Shown here: positions 48,875 through 58,487 of the stretch, one piece after another | Position numbering within the stretch: the stretch's first letter is position 1 | Layout of the letters: each line of letters starts with the position of its first letter | NCBI RefSeq assembly: GCF_000719135.1 | Contig: NZ_JOEK01000017.1 | Coordinates: forward strand, 1 to 64,000 | Length of the DNA stretch: 64,000 nucleotides | DNA from: Streptomyces avicenniae | GTDB lineage: Bacteria > Actinomycetota > Actinomycetes > Streptomycetales > Streptomycetaceae | Direction of reading: 5' to 3' | Notes under the pieces: model-generated | Database searches by the model: none | What the model saw: only the letters and a program-made list of their open reading frames with translations | Told to the model about the DNA's origin: nothing | Made by a program: the position numbers and the translations under genes

Positions 48875-50965
48875 ATGGCGGCGGAGTCCTCCACCGGCGC
48901 GGACCGGCCGGACGGCGACGGCATCGGCACCGGTGACAGCACCGGAGGCCACGACCACCGCGACCACGGCGGCCCCGACCCCGGCGCCCAGACCCGCGGC
49001 ACGCTCTACCTGTCGCTGGGCGCGCTGCTCCTCGGCCTCTTCCTCGCCGCGCTCGACCAGACCATCGTCGCGACCGCCCTGCCCACGATCGTCAGCGACC
49101 TCGGCGGCCTCGACCACCTCTCGTGGGTGGTCACGGCCTATCTCCTGGCCGCGACGGCGGGCACGCCGCTGTGGGGCAAGCTGGGCGACCAGTACGGGCG
49201 CAAGAAGCTCTTCCAGCTGGCCATCGTCATCTTCCTCATCGGCTCGGCCCTGTGCGGGCAGGCGCAGAACATGCCGGAGCTGATCGCCTTCCGCTTCGTC
49301 CAGGGCCTGGGGGGCGGCGGGCTGATCGTGCTGTCGATGGCGATCGTCGGGGACCTCGTACCCCCGCGCGACCGGGGTCGGTACCAGGGTCTGTTCGGTG
49401 CGACGTTCGGCGCGACGAGCGTGCTCGGGCCGCTGCTCGGCGGCCTGTTCGTGGACAACCTCAGCTGGCGCTGGGTCTTCTACGTCAACCTGCCGGTGGG
49501 GGTCGTCGCGCTCGGCGTGATCGCCGCGTTCCTGCACATCCCGGTGCCGCCGCGCCGCCACAGGATCGACTACGCGGGGACGTTCCTGATCGCCGTGGTG
49601 GCCGCCAGCCTGGTGGTGGCGACGTCGCTGGGCGGCACGACGTGGGACTGGGGGTCGTGGCAGATCGCGGTCGTGGCGATCATCGGGGCGGTGTGCCTGG
49701 TGGCGTTCGTCGCGGTGGAGCGGCGGGCGGCCGAGCCGGTGCTGCCGCCGGAGCTGGCGAGCGTGCGGACGTTCGTGCTGTGCTGCCTGATCGCGTTCGT
49801 GATCGGCTGGGCGATGTTCGGGGCGTTCACGTACCTGCCGACGTTCCTCCAGGTCGTGCACGGCGTGTCGCCGACGCTGTCGGGCGTGCACCTGCTGCCG
49901 CTCGTCTTCGGGCTGCTGCTGACCTCGACGCTGTCGGGGCAGCTCATCAGCCACACGGGCCGCTGGAAGGTCTACCCGGTGATCGGCACGGCCGTCACCG
50001 CCGTGGGGCTGCTGCTGATGAGCACGCTCGACCGGCACAGCGGCAACCTGGAGATGAGCGTCTGGTTCGCCGTCTTCGGCATGGGCATCGGGCTGGTGCT
50101 CCAGGTCATCGTGCTGGCGGTGCAGAACGCGGTTCCCTACCGGCAGTTGGGCGTGGCGACGTCGGGGGTCACGTTCTTCCGCTCGATCGGCTCGGCGTTC
50201 GGCGTCGCGATCTTCGGCACGATCTTCACCAACCACCTGACGCACAACCTCGACGACGCCCTGCGCGGCGTGCGCCTGCCGCCCGGCGTGACGCCCGGGT
50301 CGCTGACGCGCGACCAGCAGGGCGTGGCCCGGTTGCCGGAAGGGGTGCGCACGCGGGTGCTCGGGTCGTACTCCGACGCGATCACCGACGTGTTCCTGTA
50401 CGCCGTGCCGGTGCTGGTCGTCGCGCACGTCCTGGCCTGGCTGCTGCGCGAGGAGCCGCTGCGCGGGAGCGTGCAGGCGCCGGACGCGAGCGAGACGCTG
50501 CCGCCGAACCCGGTGGAGCGGTCCTCGGGCGACGAGTGCGCCCGCGCGCTGTCGCTGCTGGGCAGCCGTGCGGGGCGGCGCGACCTGTACGGGCGCATCG
50601 CCGGGCGCGCGGGCCAGGACCTGCTGCCCGCCTCGTGCTGGCTGCTGCTGCGCGTGGACGAGAGCGGGTGGGTGGACCCCGAGCACCTGGCGGAACGGGC
50701 CTCGCTGCCGCTCGGCGCGGTGTCGGACGCGGCGCGGCAGTTGGAGGAGCGCCATCTCACCTGGCGCGACGGCACCTTCCTCATCACGACGGAGCGGGGC
50801 CGCGCGGTGGCGGCGGGGCTGGCCCGCGCGCGGGAGGAGGAGCTGGCGGCGCTGCTGGGCGACTGGTGGAACGCCGACCGCCCGCGCGACCTGACGGACC
50901 TGGTCGTGCAGCTCAGCGCGGAGCGCGGCCACGAGGCGCGGTGGGAACAGCCGCGGAAAGGCTGA
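48875..50965 (+). CDS. DHA2 MFS exporter fused to a winged-helix domain
   Basis: The 696-residue protein has a His/Asp/Gly-rich N-terminus, then 14 helices of a DHA2 drug:H+ antiporter from LSLGALLLGLFLAALDQTIV (about residue 46), with motif A GKLGDQYGRKK and motif C-like LGPLLGGLFVD. After about residue 545 a cytoplasmic extension of 150 residues follows (SLLGSRAGRRDLYGRIAGRA; LLLRVDESGWVDPEHLAERA; VSDAARQLEERHLTWRDGTF). It resembles a MarR-type winged helix. Fusion of exporter and DNA-binding-like domain is unusual. ATG 48875 has GAGGAGG upstream. The gap 48711-48874 is its promoter region. Confidence 0.88.
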   Translation: MAAESSTGADRPDGDGIGTGDSTGGHDHRDHGGPDPGAQTRGTLYLSLGALLLGLFLAALDQTIVATALPTIVSDLGGLDHLSWVVTAYLLAATAGTPLWGKLGDQYGRKKLFQLAIVIFLIGSALCGQAQNMPELIAFRFVQGLGGGGLIVLSMAIVGDLVPPRDRGRYQGLFGATFGATSVLGPLLGGLFVDNLSWRWVFYVNLPVGVVALGVIAAFLHIPVPPRRHRIDYAGTFLIAVVAASLVVATSLGGTTWDWGSWQIAVVAIIGAVCLVAFVAVERRAAEPVLPPELASVRTFVLCCLIAFVIGWAMFGAFTYLPTFLQVVHGVSPTLSGVHLLPLVFGLLLTSTLSGQLISHTGRWKVYPVIGTAVTAVGLLLMSTLDRHSGNLEMSVWFAVFGMGIGLVLQVIVLAVQNAVPYRQLGVATSGVTFFRSIGSAFGVAIFGTIFTNHLTHNLDDALRGVRLPPGVTPGSLTRDQQGVARLPEGVRTRVLGSYSDAITDVFLYAVPVLVVAHVLAWLLREEPLRGSVQAPDASETLPPNPVERSSGDECARALSLLGSRAGRRDLYGRIAGRAGQDLLPASCWLLLRVDESGWVDPEHLAERASLPLGAVSDAARQLEERHLTWRDGTFLITTERGRAVAAGLARAREEELAALLGDWWNADRPRDLTDLVVQLSAERGHEARWEQPRKG

Positions 50966-51156
50966 CGGGGGCGGGGCGGGCCGGACTGAACGCGCGGTGA
51001 ACGGTCGCGGAAGAGGGCGCCGGGGGGCTGGCCAAACCACCCCCGATTTTTGTACCGTGGGCAAACAAAGTGGTTCCGCCCGCTTCCCCGACCAGTTTCG
51101 GGCGGGGCCACTGGCTTTCCTGCCGCGCCCCCGCCGTCCGTCTGGAGCCCGCCGCC

Positions 51157-51819
51157 ATGCGCACCGCCCGCCTGCACGCCCGCGCGCTCCTGCTGGACAT
51201 GGACGGGACGCTCGTGGACTCAGAGGCCGTCGTGCGCCGCGTGTGGGGCGCGTGGGCCGCGGAGCACGGCGTGGACGCCGAGGAGCTGTTCGCCGTCGTC
51301 CACGGGCGGCAGGCGTGGGCGACCATGGCCGTGGTGCTGCCCGACCGCCCGGTGGAACAGAACCTCGCCGACGGCCGCCTCCTGCTCGCCCAGGAGACGG
51401 CGGACCTGGCGGGCGTCGTCCCCGTGCCGGGCGCCCCGGAGTTCATGGCGGCGATCCGGGACGTGCCGCACGCCCTGGTCACCTCGGCCGACCTGAAGCT
51501 GGCGAAGGCCCGGATGGGCGCGACGGGGCTGCGGCTGCCCGACGTGCTGGTCACGGCGGAGTCGGTGAGCGCGAGCAAGCCGGACCCGGAGGGCTTCCTC
51601 AAAGCGGCGGCGGAGCTGGGCGTGGACCCGGCGGACTGCGTCGTCCTTGAGGACGCGGGCGCGGGCATAGCGGCGGGCCGTGCGGCCGGGATGCGGGTGC
51701 TCGGCGTCGGGCGGCGCGCGGCGGAGCACCGGCCGACCGCGCGCGTGGACACGCTGGAGCGGGTCCGCGTCGAGCCGGCCCCGGGCGGCGGCATCGTGCT
51801 GATCGCCGACGAGTCCTGA
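51157..51819 (+). CDS. HAD-family phosphatase
   Basis: The 220-residue protein has the HAD motifs: motif I LLLDMDGTLVDSE, motif II LVTSADLKLA, the Lys of motif III in SASKPDPEGFLKAA, and motif IV VVLEDAGAGIAAG. The helical cap between motifs I and II places it in the beta-phosphoglucomutase/sugar phosphatase group. The phosphate ester it hydrolyses is unknown. ATG 51157; no coupling with neighbours. Confidence 0.92.
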   Translation: MRTARLHARALLLDMDGTLVDSEAVVRRVWGAWAAEHGVDAEELFAVVHGRQAWATMAVVLPDRPVEQNLADGRLLLAQETADLAGVVPVPGAPEFMAAIRDVPHALVTSADLKLAKARMGATGLRLPDVLVTAESVSASKPDPEGFLKAAAELGVDPADCVVLEDAGAGIAAGRAAGMRVLGVGRRAAEHRPTARVDTLERVRVEPAPGGGIVLIADES

Positions 51820-51891
51820 CCCGCGCGGCTGCCTGACCCGCCCGCCCCCGCCCGTCCGGCACTGTCGGACCCCCGTGACACACTGCGCCGC

Positions 51892-52647
51892 GTGACGCCG
51901 GATCTCGACCACCTCCGCGCCCTGCTGGACTCGCTCACGCCCGCCGGGCCGCCCCGCGCCGGGGCGGCGGAGGCCGACGTCGTGGCCGCCGAGGCGGTGG
52001 TGGGGCCGCTGCCGCGCTCGTACCGCTGGTGGCTGCGCGCGTACGGCGCGGGGACGGTGTGCCGCGCGGAGGTCGCGACCGTCGTCCCGCCCCCGTACGC
52101 CGACGCGGCGGAGTCCGTCACCGCGCCCTGGCGGCGGGAGGCGGGCGGCCTGCTGCGCTTCGCGTCCGAGCCCGACTGCGGGGACGACTTCCTGTTCGCC
52201 GCCCCCTCCCCCGGCGGCGAACGCGCCGTCCTGCGGCGCGACCACCTCGGCGGCGGCGGCCTGGAGCCGTACGCTGACTCGTTCGCGGGCTTCGCCGCCG
52301 TGCGCGCCGCCGAGGCCGCCGGTCTGCGCGACGGGCCGGTCCCGGCCGTGGCCCGCCTGTGGCGCACGACGCCGGGGCTGTCCCTGCCCGACGGCCTGAC
52401 GCTCCACGGGCCGCACGACCTCCCCGAGCGCAACGCGACGTACGAGGTGGCCAGGTACGCGCCCGGCTGGGTCCTGGTCGGCGACGACAGCGGCGGCTCC
52501 GGCCTGTTCATGCGCCGCCACGGCCGCGACCGGGAGTCCGTCCACCTCCTGGGCCTCGGCGCCGTCGGCCCCGACGTGGCGCGGGACGGCGCCCTCCTCA
52601 CCGGCGACCTGATCGGCTGGCTGGAGGCCGGGGCGCCGCGCCCCTGA
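51892..52647 (+). CDS. SMI1/KNR4 (SUKH)-like protein
   Basis: The 251-residue protein begins with the SUKH pattern (LGPLPRSYRWWLRAYGAGTV as VVGPLPRSYRWWLRAYGAG) and has the later strand RYAPGWVLVGDDSGGSGLF. SUKH proteins often serve as immunity proteins for nuclease or deaminase toxins. No toxin gene is adjacent, so here it may be a stand-alone regulator or an orphan immunity protein. GTG start at 51892. Confidence 0.7.
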   Translation: MTPDLDHLRALLDSLTPAGPPRAGAAEADVVAAEAVVGPLPRSYRWWLRAYGAGTVCRAEVATVVPPPYADAAESVTAPWRREAGGLLRFASEPDCGDDFLFAAPSPGGERAVLRRDHLGGGGLEPYADSFAGFAAVRAAEAAGLRDGPVPAVARLWRTTPGLSLPDGLTLHGPHDLPERNATYEVARYAPGWVLVGDDSGGSGLFMRRHGRDRESVHLLGLGAVGPDVARDGALLTGDLIGWLEAGAPRP

Positions 52648-52681
52648 GACGGCGCCGCGGGCCGGTGGCCGCGCCGGACGA

Positions 52682-52718
52682 TTGACAGATTGCGACATCA
52701 CAACTGATGCTTTCATCA
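52682..52718 (+). promoter_or_regulatory. Promoter and operator of the aromatic-cleavage operon
   Basis: TTGACA (52682-52687), 17 bases, TGATGC (52705-52710) resembles a sigma-70 promoter in an AT-rich patch. TGATG-N4-CATCA (52705-52718) overlaps the -10 and could be the site for the TetR regulator at the end of the operon. Confidence 0.5.
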
Positions 52719-52852
52719 ATCACGGTGGTGAGGGTGCCGCCCGGACGCCGGACGCCGCGCGGCCCGCCCCGCCGCCGCCCGCCCTCTTGTCCGTCCCCGC
52801 CCGCCCCGGCCCCGCAAGGCACGGCGCGCCGGGCCGGACGCAGGAGCCAGCC

Positions 52853-53821
52853 ATGAGCAGAGCCGTAGTGCGCACCGCCGAGGGATGGTGGGTCCAGCGC
52901 GCGGACCACCGGATACGCCGCGTCCCGACCGACGCCGCGACCACCGCGGAACTCCTCGCCGACCGCGCGGCCGTCGAGCGCGCCGCCGACGCCGCCGACG
53001 GCGAGGGGTGGGAGGACCCGTCGGGGCACACGCTGCTGTCCCCGGTGACGACGCCCTGCCGCGTCGTGGCGCAGATGGTCAACTACCGCTCGCACGCGGT
53101 CGATTCCGGCTTCGACCCGGACACCGTGCCCACCGCCTTCTTCCGCAAGGCGTCCGGCTCGGTCACGGGCCCCGAGGCCGAGATCGTGCGGCCCGCACAC
53201 GTGCGGCTGCTGGACCACGAGGTCGAGCTGGGGCTCGTCCTCGGCGCCCCGCTGCCGCTGGGCACCGACGTCACGACGGCGACGCTGCCCCGCTACGTCG
53301 CCGCGCTGGTCGTGGCCAACGACATCAGCGCCCGGGACGTGCAGCTCCCGAAGACGCAGTTCTACGAGAGCAAGTCCTACCCTACGTTCACGCCCCTCGG
53401 CCCCCGGCTGCTGCTGGTCGGCCCGGAGGAGCTGGCGTCCCTGGAGCGGCTGCGGCTGGTCTGCGCGGTCAACGGGGACGTGCGCCAGGACAGCACCGTC
53501 GCGGACATGATCACCAGGCCGGACGCGGCCCTCACCGCGCTGGCGCGCTTCCAGGCCATGGCGCCGGGCGACGTCCTCCTCACCGGCACGCCGGGCGGGA
53601 CGGCGCTGCGCTCGCCGGGACGCCTCGCGGAACTCGTCGGCTCGCTGCTGCCCGCCCGCCGCAAGTGGGAGATCTTCTTCGCCCGACAGGCGCGGAACCC
53701 CGCCTACCTGAAGCCGGGCGACGTCGTCACCAGCGGCATCAGCAGCCGCGACGACGGCCTCGACCTGGGCACCCAGCGCACCCCGGTGCGCGCCGCCACC
53801 CCGCAGGAGGCGCAGGCATGA
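52853..53821 (+). CDS. Fumarylacetoacetate hydrolase family enzyme
   Basis: The 322-residue protein has the FAH-fold signatures: NYRSHA, KASGSVTGPEAEIV, DHEVELGLVLG with the metal-binding glutamates, and VANDISARDVQL. The family hydrolyses, decarboxylates or isomerises 2-keto acids formed by meta-cleavage of catechols. In this operon it probably acts after ring opening. ATG 52853 has AGGAG upstream. It overlaps the AMP ligase gene by ATGA. Confidence 0.9.
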   Translation: MSRAVVRTAEGWWVQRADHRIRRVPTDAATTAELLADRAAVERAADAADGEGWEDPSGHTLLSPVTTPCRVVAQMVNYRSHAVDSGFDPDTVPTAFFRKASGSVTGPEAEIVRPAHVRLLDHEVELGLVLGAPLPLGTDVTTATLPRYVAALVVANDISARDVQLPKTQFYESKSYPTFTPLGPRLLLVGPEELASLERLRLVCAVNGDVRQDSTVADMITRPDAALTALARFQAMAPGDVLLTGTPGGTALRSPGRLAELVGSLLPARRKWEIFFARQARNPAYLKPGDVVTSGISSRDDGLDLGTQRTPVRAATPQEAQA

Positions 53822-55719
53822 CCACCCCCGACGCCCTCCTGTGGCCCGAGTCCTACGCGCGCCCCGCCGACCTGGCGGCCATCGAGGCCGTCCCGCTGAG
53901 CGCACGCGGCCTGCCGCCGTCCACGTACGCCGCGCTCGACCGCGCCGCCCGCCTGTGGCCCGACCGCACGGCGCTGACGGTCCTGCCGAGCGCCGAGGCG
54001 TGGCGTGACGGCTCCGCCTGGACGTTCGCCCGGCTGCGCGGCGCCGTCCACCGCATCGCCCAGGTGTTCCACGCCCACGGCGCGCGCCGCACCACGCCCA
54101 TCGGCCTGCTCTCCCCCAACACCGAGCTGCTGCCCGCCGCGCTGCTCGCCGCCCAGGCGATCGGGATCGCGGCGCCCGTCAACCCCCGGCTGCCCGCCGC
54201 GCAGGTCGCCGCGCTGCTGGGCCTGCCGGGCACCCGCGTGCTGGTCGCGGCGGGCCCCGAGCTGGACGCGGAGGTCTGGGAGACGGCGCGCGAGGTGGCC
54301 GCCCTGCTGCGCCTCGACGCCCTGTTCGCGCTGCGCCCCACGGGCGCCACCGGCGCCGGGCCCGCCCTCACCGGCCCGGAGGGGACGGCGGTCGCCTACC
54401 TGGACGAGGCGGCGCACGGCCGTCCCGACGCGCTCCCCGCGCCCCCGCCGGACGCGTCCGACCTCGCCGCCGTCTTCCACACGGGCGGCACCACCGGCGC
54501 CCCCCGGCTCGCGGCGCACACGCACGCGAACGAGGTCGTCAACGCCTGGAGCGTCGCCGCCGACACCCTCCTCGACGAGGACGGCGTCCTGTTCGCCGGG
54601 CTGCCGCTCTTCCACGTGAACGCCCTGGTCGTCACGCTGCTCGGGCCGCTCCTGCGCGGCCAGCACGTCGTGTGGACGGGCCCGCTCGGCTACCGCGAGC
54701 CGTCGCTGTACGCGGAGATCTGGCGGATCGTGGAACACTTCCGCGTCGCGACGCTGTCCTCCGTCCCCACCGTCTACGCGATCCTCGCCCAGTGCCCGGT
54801 GGACGCGGACATCGGCTCGCTGCGCTTCGCCGTGGTCGGCGCCGCGCCGCTGCCGCCCGCCGTGCGTGCCGCGTTCACCGCGCACACCGGCGTCGAGCTG
54901 TGCGAGGGCTACGGGCTGACGGAGGCGACGTGCGCCACGGCCAGGAGCTTCACGGGCGACGGGTACCGCGCGGGCGCCGTCGGCCAGCGGCTGCCGTACC
55001 AGCGGGTACGGGCCCTCGCGGCGGGCGAGGACGGCGGACCGGGCGTGCTCGCCGTCCAGGGCCCCGCCGTCTTCCCCGGCTACGTCACGGGCCACGGCCC
55101 CGGCGGGCCGCTGCTCGACCCGGGCGAGGCGGTGCGCGACGGCTGGCTCGTCACCGGCGACCTCGCCCGCGTGGACGGCGACGGCTTCGTCCACCTCGCC
55201 GGGCGCGCCAGGGACGTCATCATCCGCGGCGGCCACAACCTGGACCCGGCCGTGATCGAGGACGCGCTGCTGACGCACCCGGACGTCACCGGGGCGAGCG
55301 CCGTCGGCCGCCCCGACGCGCACGCGGGCGAGGTGCCCGTCGCGTACGTCACCCTCGTGCCAGGGGCCGCCGTCACGCCCGACGGGCTCGCCGCCCACGC
55401 CCGCGCGGCCCTCGGCGAGGGCGCGGCGGTGCCCGCCGGGGTGACCGTCCTGGACGCCCTGCCGCTCACCGACGTCGGGAAGCCGACGAAGGTGCCGCTG
55501 CGGCTGCTCGCGCTGCGGGACGCCGTGCTCGCCGAGCTGGCCGACACCGGCTTCCCGGTGCCCGCCGAGCAGGTCGTCTGCGCGCCGGACGGCGGACGGC
55601 TCACCGCGACCGTGCCGCGTCCGCCGAGCGACGCGACGGCCGATCGCGTCCGCGCCGCCCTCGACCGCCACACCTTCGCCTGGCACTTCGCCGCGCCCAC
55701 CCCCCGGGAAGCACCATGA
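53818..55719 (+). CDS. Acyl-CoA synthetase (AMP-forming)
   Basis: The 633-residue ANL enzyme has the P-loop FHTGGTTGAPRLAAHTH (about residues 222-238), YGLTEATCA, the aspartate of TGDLARVDGDGF, the hinge GRARDVIIRGGHNL, and the catalytic lysine region GKPTKVPLR near residue 560. All motifs are present. It should activate an aromatic or alkyl carboxylate as CoA thioester. A roughly 50-residue extension lies beyond the catalytic lysine. Coupled on both sides by overlapping start/stop codons. Confidence 0.92.
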   Translation: MTTPDALLWPESYARPADLAAIEAVPLSARGLPPSTYAALDRAARLWPDRTALTVLPSAEAWRDGSAWTFARLRGAVHRIAQVFHAHGARRTTPIGLLSPNTELLPAALLAAQAIGIAAPVNPRLPAAQVAALLGLPGTRVLVAAGPELDAEVWETAREVAALLRLDALFALRPTGATGAGPALTGPEGTAVAYLDEAAHGRPDALPAPPPDASDLAAVFHTGGTTGAPRLAAHTHANEVVNAWSVAADTLLDEDGVLFAGLPLFHVNALVVTLLGPLLRGQHVVWTGPLGYREPSLYAEIWRIVEHFRVATLSSVPTVYAILAQCPVDADIGSLRFAVVGAAPLPPAVRAAFTAHTGVELCEGYGLTEATCATARSFTGDGYRAGAVGQRLPYQRVRALAAGEDGGPGVLAVQGPAVFPGYVTGHGPGGPLLDPGEAVRDGWLVTGDLARVDGDGFVHLAGRARDVIIRGGHNLDPAVIEDALLTHPDVTGASAVGRPDAHAGEVPVAYVTLVPGAAVTPDGLAAHARAALGEGAAVPAGVTVLDALPLTDVGKPTKVPLRLLALRDAVLAELADTGFPVPAEQVVCAPDGGRLTATVPRPPSDATADRVRAALDRHTFAWHFAAPTPREAP

Positions 55720-56855
55720 CCACCCCCGCCGAACGCCCGGCGCACGACCCGCACCACGGCCTGCACAGCGAGGAGGGCGCGCGCCGCGGCGAGCACCCGG
55801 GCCGCGACCCGCGGGCCGTCATCAAGGTGACCGACCTGGCGTGGCTCGAATTCGTGAAGCCCGACCTCGCCCGCGCCGAGACGTTCGCCCGCGACTTCGG
55901 CTTCACCGTGGCCGCCCGCACGCCCGACGCGCTCCACCTGCGCGGGACGCTGCCCGGCCCGCACTGCCTCGTCATCCGCAAGGGCCCGGCGTCGCACTTC
56001 CTCGGCCCGGCGTTCCTGGCCGCCGACCGCGCCGACCTCGACCGGCTCGCGCGCGCCACCGGGCGTGCCGTGCGGCCCCTGGAGGAGTACGGCGGCGGCC
56101 ACGGCGTCGATCTCCTCGACCCGTCGGGGCTGCCCGTGCGCGTGGTGCACGGTGTCGCCGAGCAGCCCGCGCTGCCGCCGCAGCGGCCCCTCGTCCTCAA
56201 CAGCGGAGCGCGCGCCGCGCGGATCAACGCGCCGCAGCGCCCGCCGCTCGAACCGGCACGCGTGGAACGGCTCGGCCATGTCGTGCTGGCGACAAGGGTG
56301 TTCGCCCGCGCGCTGGACTGGTACCTGCGCCATCTCGGCCTGATCGTCAGCGACTTCCTCTACCTCGACGGGCAGCGCGGGCGCGGCCCGTCGATGGCGT
56401 TCATCCGCTGCGACCGGGGCACGCTGCCCGCCGACCACCACACCCTGGCCATGCACCTCGGCCCCGACCCCGGCTACGTCCACTCCGCCTACCAGGTGGC
56501 CGACCTCGACGCGCTGGCCGCGGGCGGCACGTATCTCGCCAGCCGCGGCTACCGCCGCTCGTGGGGCATCGGGCGCCACATCCAGGGCAGCCAGATCTTC
56601 GACTACTGGCGCGACCCGGACCGGCTGCTGGTCGAGCACTTCACGGACGGCGACCTGTTCGACCACACCGTCGCGCCCGGCTGGGCGGCCATGTCCGCGT
56701 CCGGCCTCGCCCAGTGGGGGCCGCCCGCGACCCGCGACTTCCTCGGCACGTCGCCGTCGCCCGCGCTGCTGCGGACCGTGGCGCGCGCCCTGCGGGAGGA
56801 GAACGAACTGGACGTCCCGCGCCTGGCCGCGCTCATGAAGGCGATGGCCTCGTGA
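55716..56855 (+). CDS. Extradiol ring-cleavage dioxygenase (VOC family)
   Basis: The 379-residue type I extradiol dioxygenase has two vicinal-oxygen-chelate modules. The C-terminal one carries the Fe(II) triad: H188 in RLGHVVLAT, H256 in YVHSAYQVAD and E307 in LLVEHFTDGDL. It cleaves a catechol-type ring with O2 next to the hydroxyls. The N-terminal 35 residues are His-rich and polar (AHDPHHGLHSEEGA), longer than in biphenyl dioxygenases. Coupled by ATGA to the ligase and by GTGA to the hydroxylase. Confidence 0.92.
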   Translation: MTTPAERPAHDPHHGLHSEEGARRGEHPGRDPRAVIKVTDLAWLEFVKPDLARAETFARDFGFTVAARTPDALHLRGTLPGPHCLVIRKGPASHFLGPAFLAADRADLDRLARATGRAVRPLEEYGGGHGVDLLDPSGLPVRVVHGVAEQPALPPQRPLVLNSGARAARINAPQRPPLEPARVERLGHVVLATRVFARALDWYLRHLGLIVSDFLYLDGQRGRGPSMAFIRCDRGTLPADHHTLAMHLGPDPGYVHSAYQVADLDALAAGGTYLASRGYRRSWGIGRHIQGSQIFDYWRDPDRLLVEHFTDGDLFDHTVAPGWAAMSASGLAQWGPPATRDFLGTSPSPALLRTVARALREENELDVPRLAALMKAMAS

Positions 56856-58477
56856 CGGCGCCGGGACGCGAGCCGGTCGCCGTGATCGGCGCGGGGCCGG
56901 TGGGCCTGACGGCCGCGCTGCTGCTGGCACGGCACGGCGTCGCGTGCGACGTCTTCGAGCGGCACGCGACGCCCTGGGCCCTGCCGCGCGCGGTGCACCT
57001 GGACGACGAGGTGGTGCGCGTCCTCCAGGCCGCCGGTGCGCACGAGGAGTTCCTCGCCCTCAGCCGCCCGGCGCTCGGCATGCAGCTGATCGACGGGCGC
57101 CACCGCGTCCTGGCGCGCTTCCCGCGCGACAGCCCGCTCGGGGACCACGGCTTCCCGCAGGCCAACATGTTCGACCAGCCCGACCTGGAACGCCTGCTGC
57201 GCGCCCACCTGGCGCGGCAGCCCGGCGTCCGCCTGCACGCGCCGGTCGAGGTCACCGGGCTGACCCTGCCGCCGCCGGGCAGCGGCCTGCCCGTTCGGGT
57301 CCGGCTGCGGGACGGCGGCGGGGAGCGGACGTTCGCCGCCTCGGCCGTCCTCGGCTGCGACGGGGCGGCGAGCCTGACCCGCGAGGCCGTCGGCGCCCGC
57401 AACCGCGACCTCGGCGGGGCGCAACGCTGGCTCGTCGTGGACGTCCGCTGCGCGCGGCCCCTGCCCGCCTGGGACGGCGTGCACCAGATCTGCGACCCGG
57501 CCGCGCCGGGCACGTACATGCGGATCGGCCCCGACCGCTACCGCTGGGAGTTCCGCCTCGGCGCCGGGGCGGCCGACGCCGCGCTCGCCGACCCGGCGCG
57601 GCTGAGCGCCCTGCTCGCGCCCTGGACCGGCTCCGTCCCGGCGCGGGAGATCGAGGTGCTGCGCACGGCCGCGTACACCTTCCACGCGCGCGTCGCCGAC
57701 CGGTGGCGGCGCGGGCGGGTCTTCCTGCTCGGCGACGCCGCGCACCTCACCCCGCCGTTCATCGGCCAGGGACTCGGCGCCGGGCTGCGCGACGCCCGGA
57801 ACCTCACGTGGAAGCTGGCCCGCGTCCTGGACGGCGCCGCGCCCGAGCAGCTGCTCGACACGTACGAGGCCGAGCGCCGTCCGCACGCGACGCGGCTCGT
57901 GCGCACCGCCGTGCTCGTCGGCCACGCCATGACGAACGGGCATCCGGCCACCGCCCTGGCCCGTACGGCGGCCCTCCGCGTCGGGCGCCGCAGCGGCGCG
58001 CTGTCCCGGCTGGCCCTGGCGAACCTCAGCCCGCCCCTGACGGACGGCACCCTCACGGCGCACCGGCCCGCCGTCGGCCGGGGGGCGCGGCCCGGCGACC
58101 TGTGCCCGCAGCCGTACGTCCTCACGCAGGACGGGAGCCGCGTGCTGCTGGACGAGGTGCTGGGGGACGGCTTCTCGCTGCTCACCTGCCGACCGCCCGC
58201 GCCGCGTCTGCTGGCGCTCGCGCGGACGCTCCCGGCGCGCGTCGTGTCGCTGTCGCCCGGGGCGACGGCGGCCGGGCCCGTGGTCGCCGAGCCGGACGGG
58301 CGGCTCGCCGCCTGGCTGGGCGGCGGCGCCGTGCTGCTGCGCCCGGACAGGGTGGTGCTGGCGGCCGAGCGGGGGCGCGAGGCGATCGCCGCGTCGGCGG
58401 CCGGCTGGGCGGCCCTGACGACGGCGGACGCGGGCACGGACGCGGGCGGGCGTCCGCCCGGTTCCGGCGGCTCATAG
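56852..58477 (+). CDS. FAD-dependent aromatic hydroxylase (MhpA-like)
   Basis: The 541-residue class A flavin monooxygenase has FAD motifs GxGxxG (AVIGAGPVGLTAA), DG (VLGCDGAASLTRE) and GD (FLLGDAAHLTPPFIGQGLGA), with a C-terminal thioredoxin-like domain. Length and layout match 3-(3-hydroxyphenyl)propionate hydroxylase. It would make the catechol that the neighbouring extradiol enzyme cleaves, using NAD(P)H and O2. It is followed after 10 bases by a TetR gene. Confidence 0.93.
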   Translation: MTAPGREPVAVIGAGPVGLTAALLLARHGVACDVFERHATPWALPRAVHLDDEVVRVLQAAGAHEEFLALSRPALGMQLIDGRHRVLARFPRDSPLGDHGFPQANMFDQPDLERLLRAHLARQPGVRLHAPVEVTGLTLPPPGSGLPVRVRLRDGGGERTFAASAVLGCDGAASLTREAVGARNRDLGGAQRWLVVDVRCARPLPAWDGVHQICDPAAPGTYMRIGPDRYRWEFRLGAGAADAALADPARLSALLAPWTGSVPAREIEVLRTAAYTFHARVADRWRRGRVFLLGDAAHLTPPFIGQGLGAGLRDARNLTWKLARVLDGAAPEQLLDTYEAERRPHATRLVRTAVLVGHAMTNGHPATALARTAALRVGRRSGALSRLALANLSPPLTDGTLTAHRPAVGRGARPGDLCPQPYVLTQDGSRVLLDEVLGDGFSLLTCRPPAPRLLALARTLPARVVSLSPGATAAGPVVAEPDGRLAAWLGGGAVLLRPDRVVLAAERGREAIAASAAGWAALTTADAGTDAGGRPPGSGGS

Positions 58478-58487
58478 AATCGGCCGC

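Noticed and set aside
51892..52647. Immunity gene of a polymorphic toxin system
   Set aside because: SUKH-like domain only; no toxin, secretion or additional immunity gene lies next to it.
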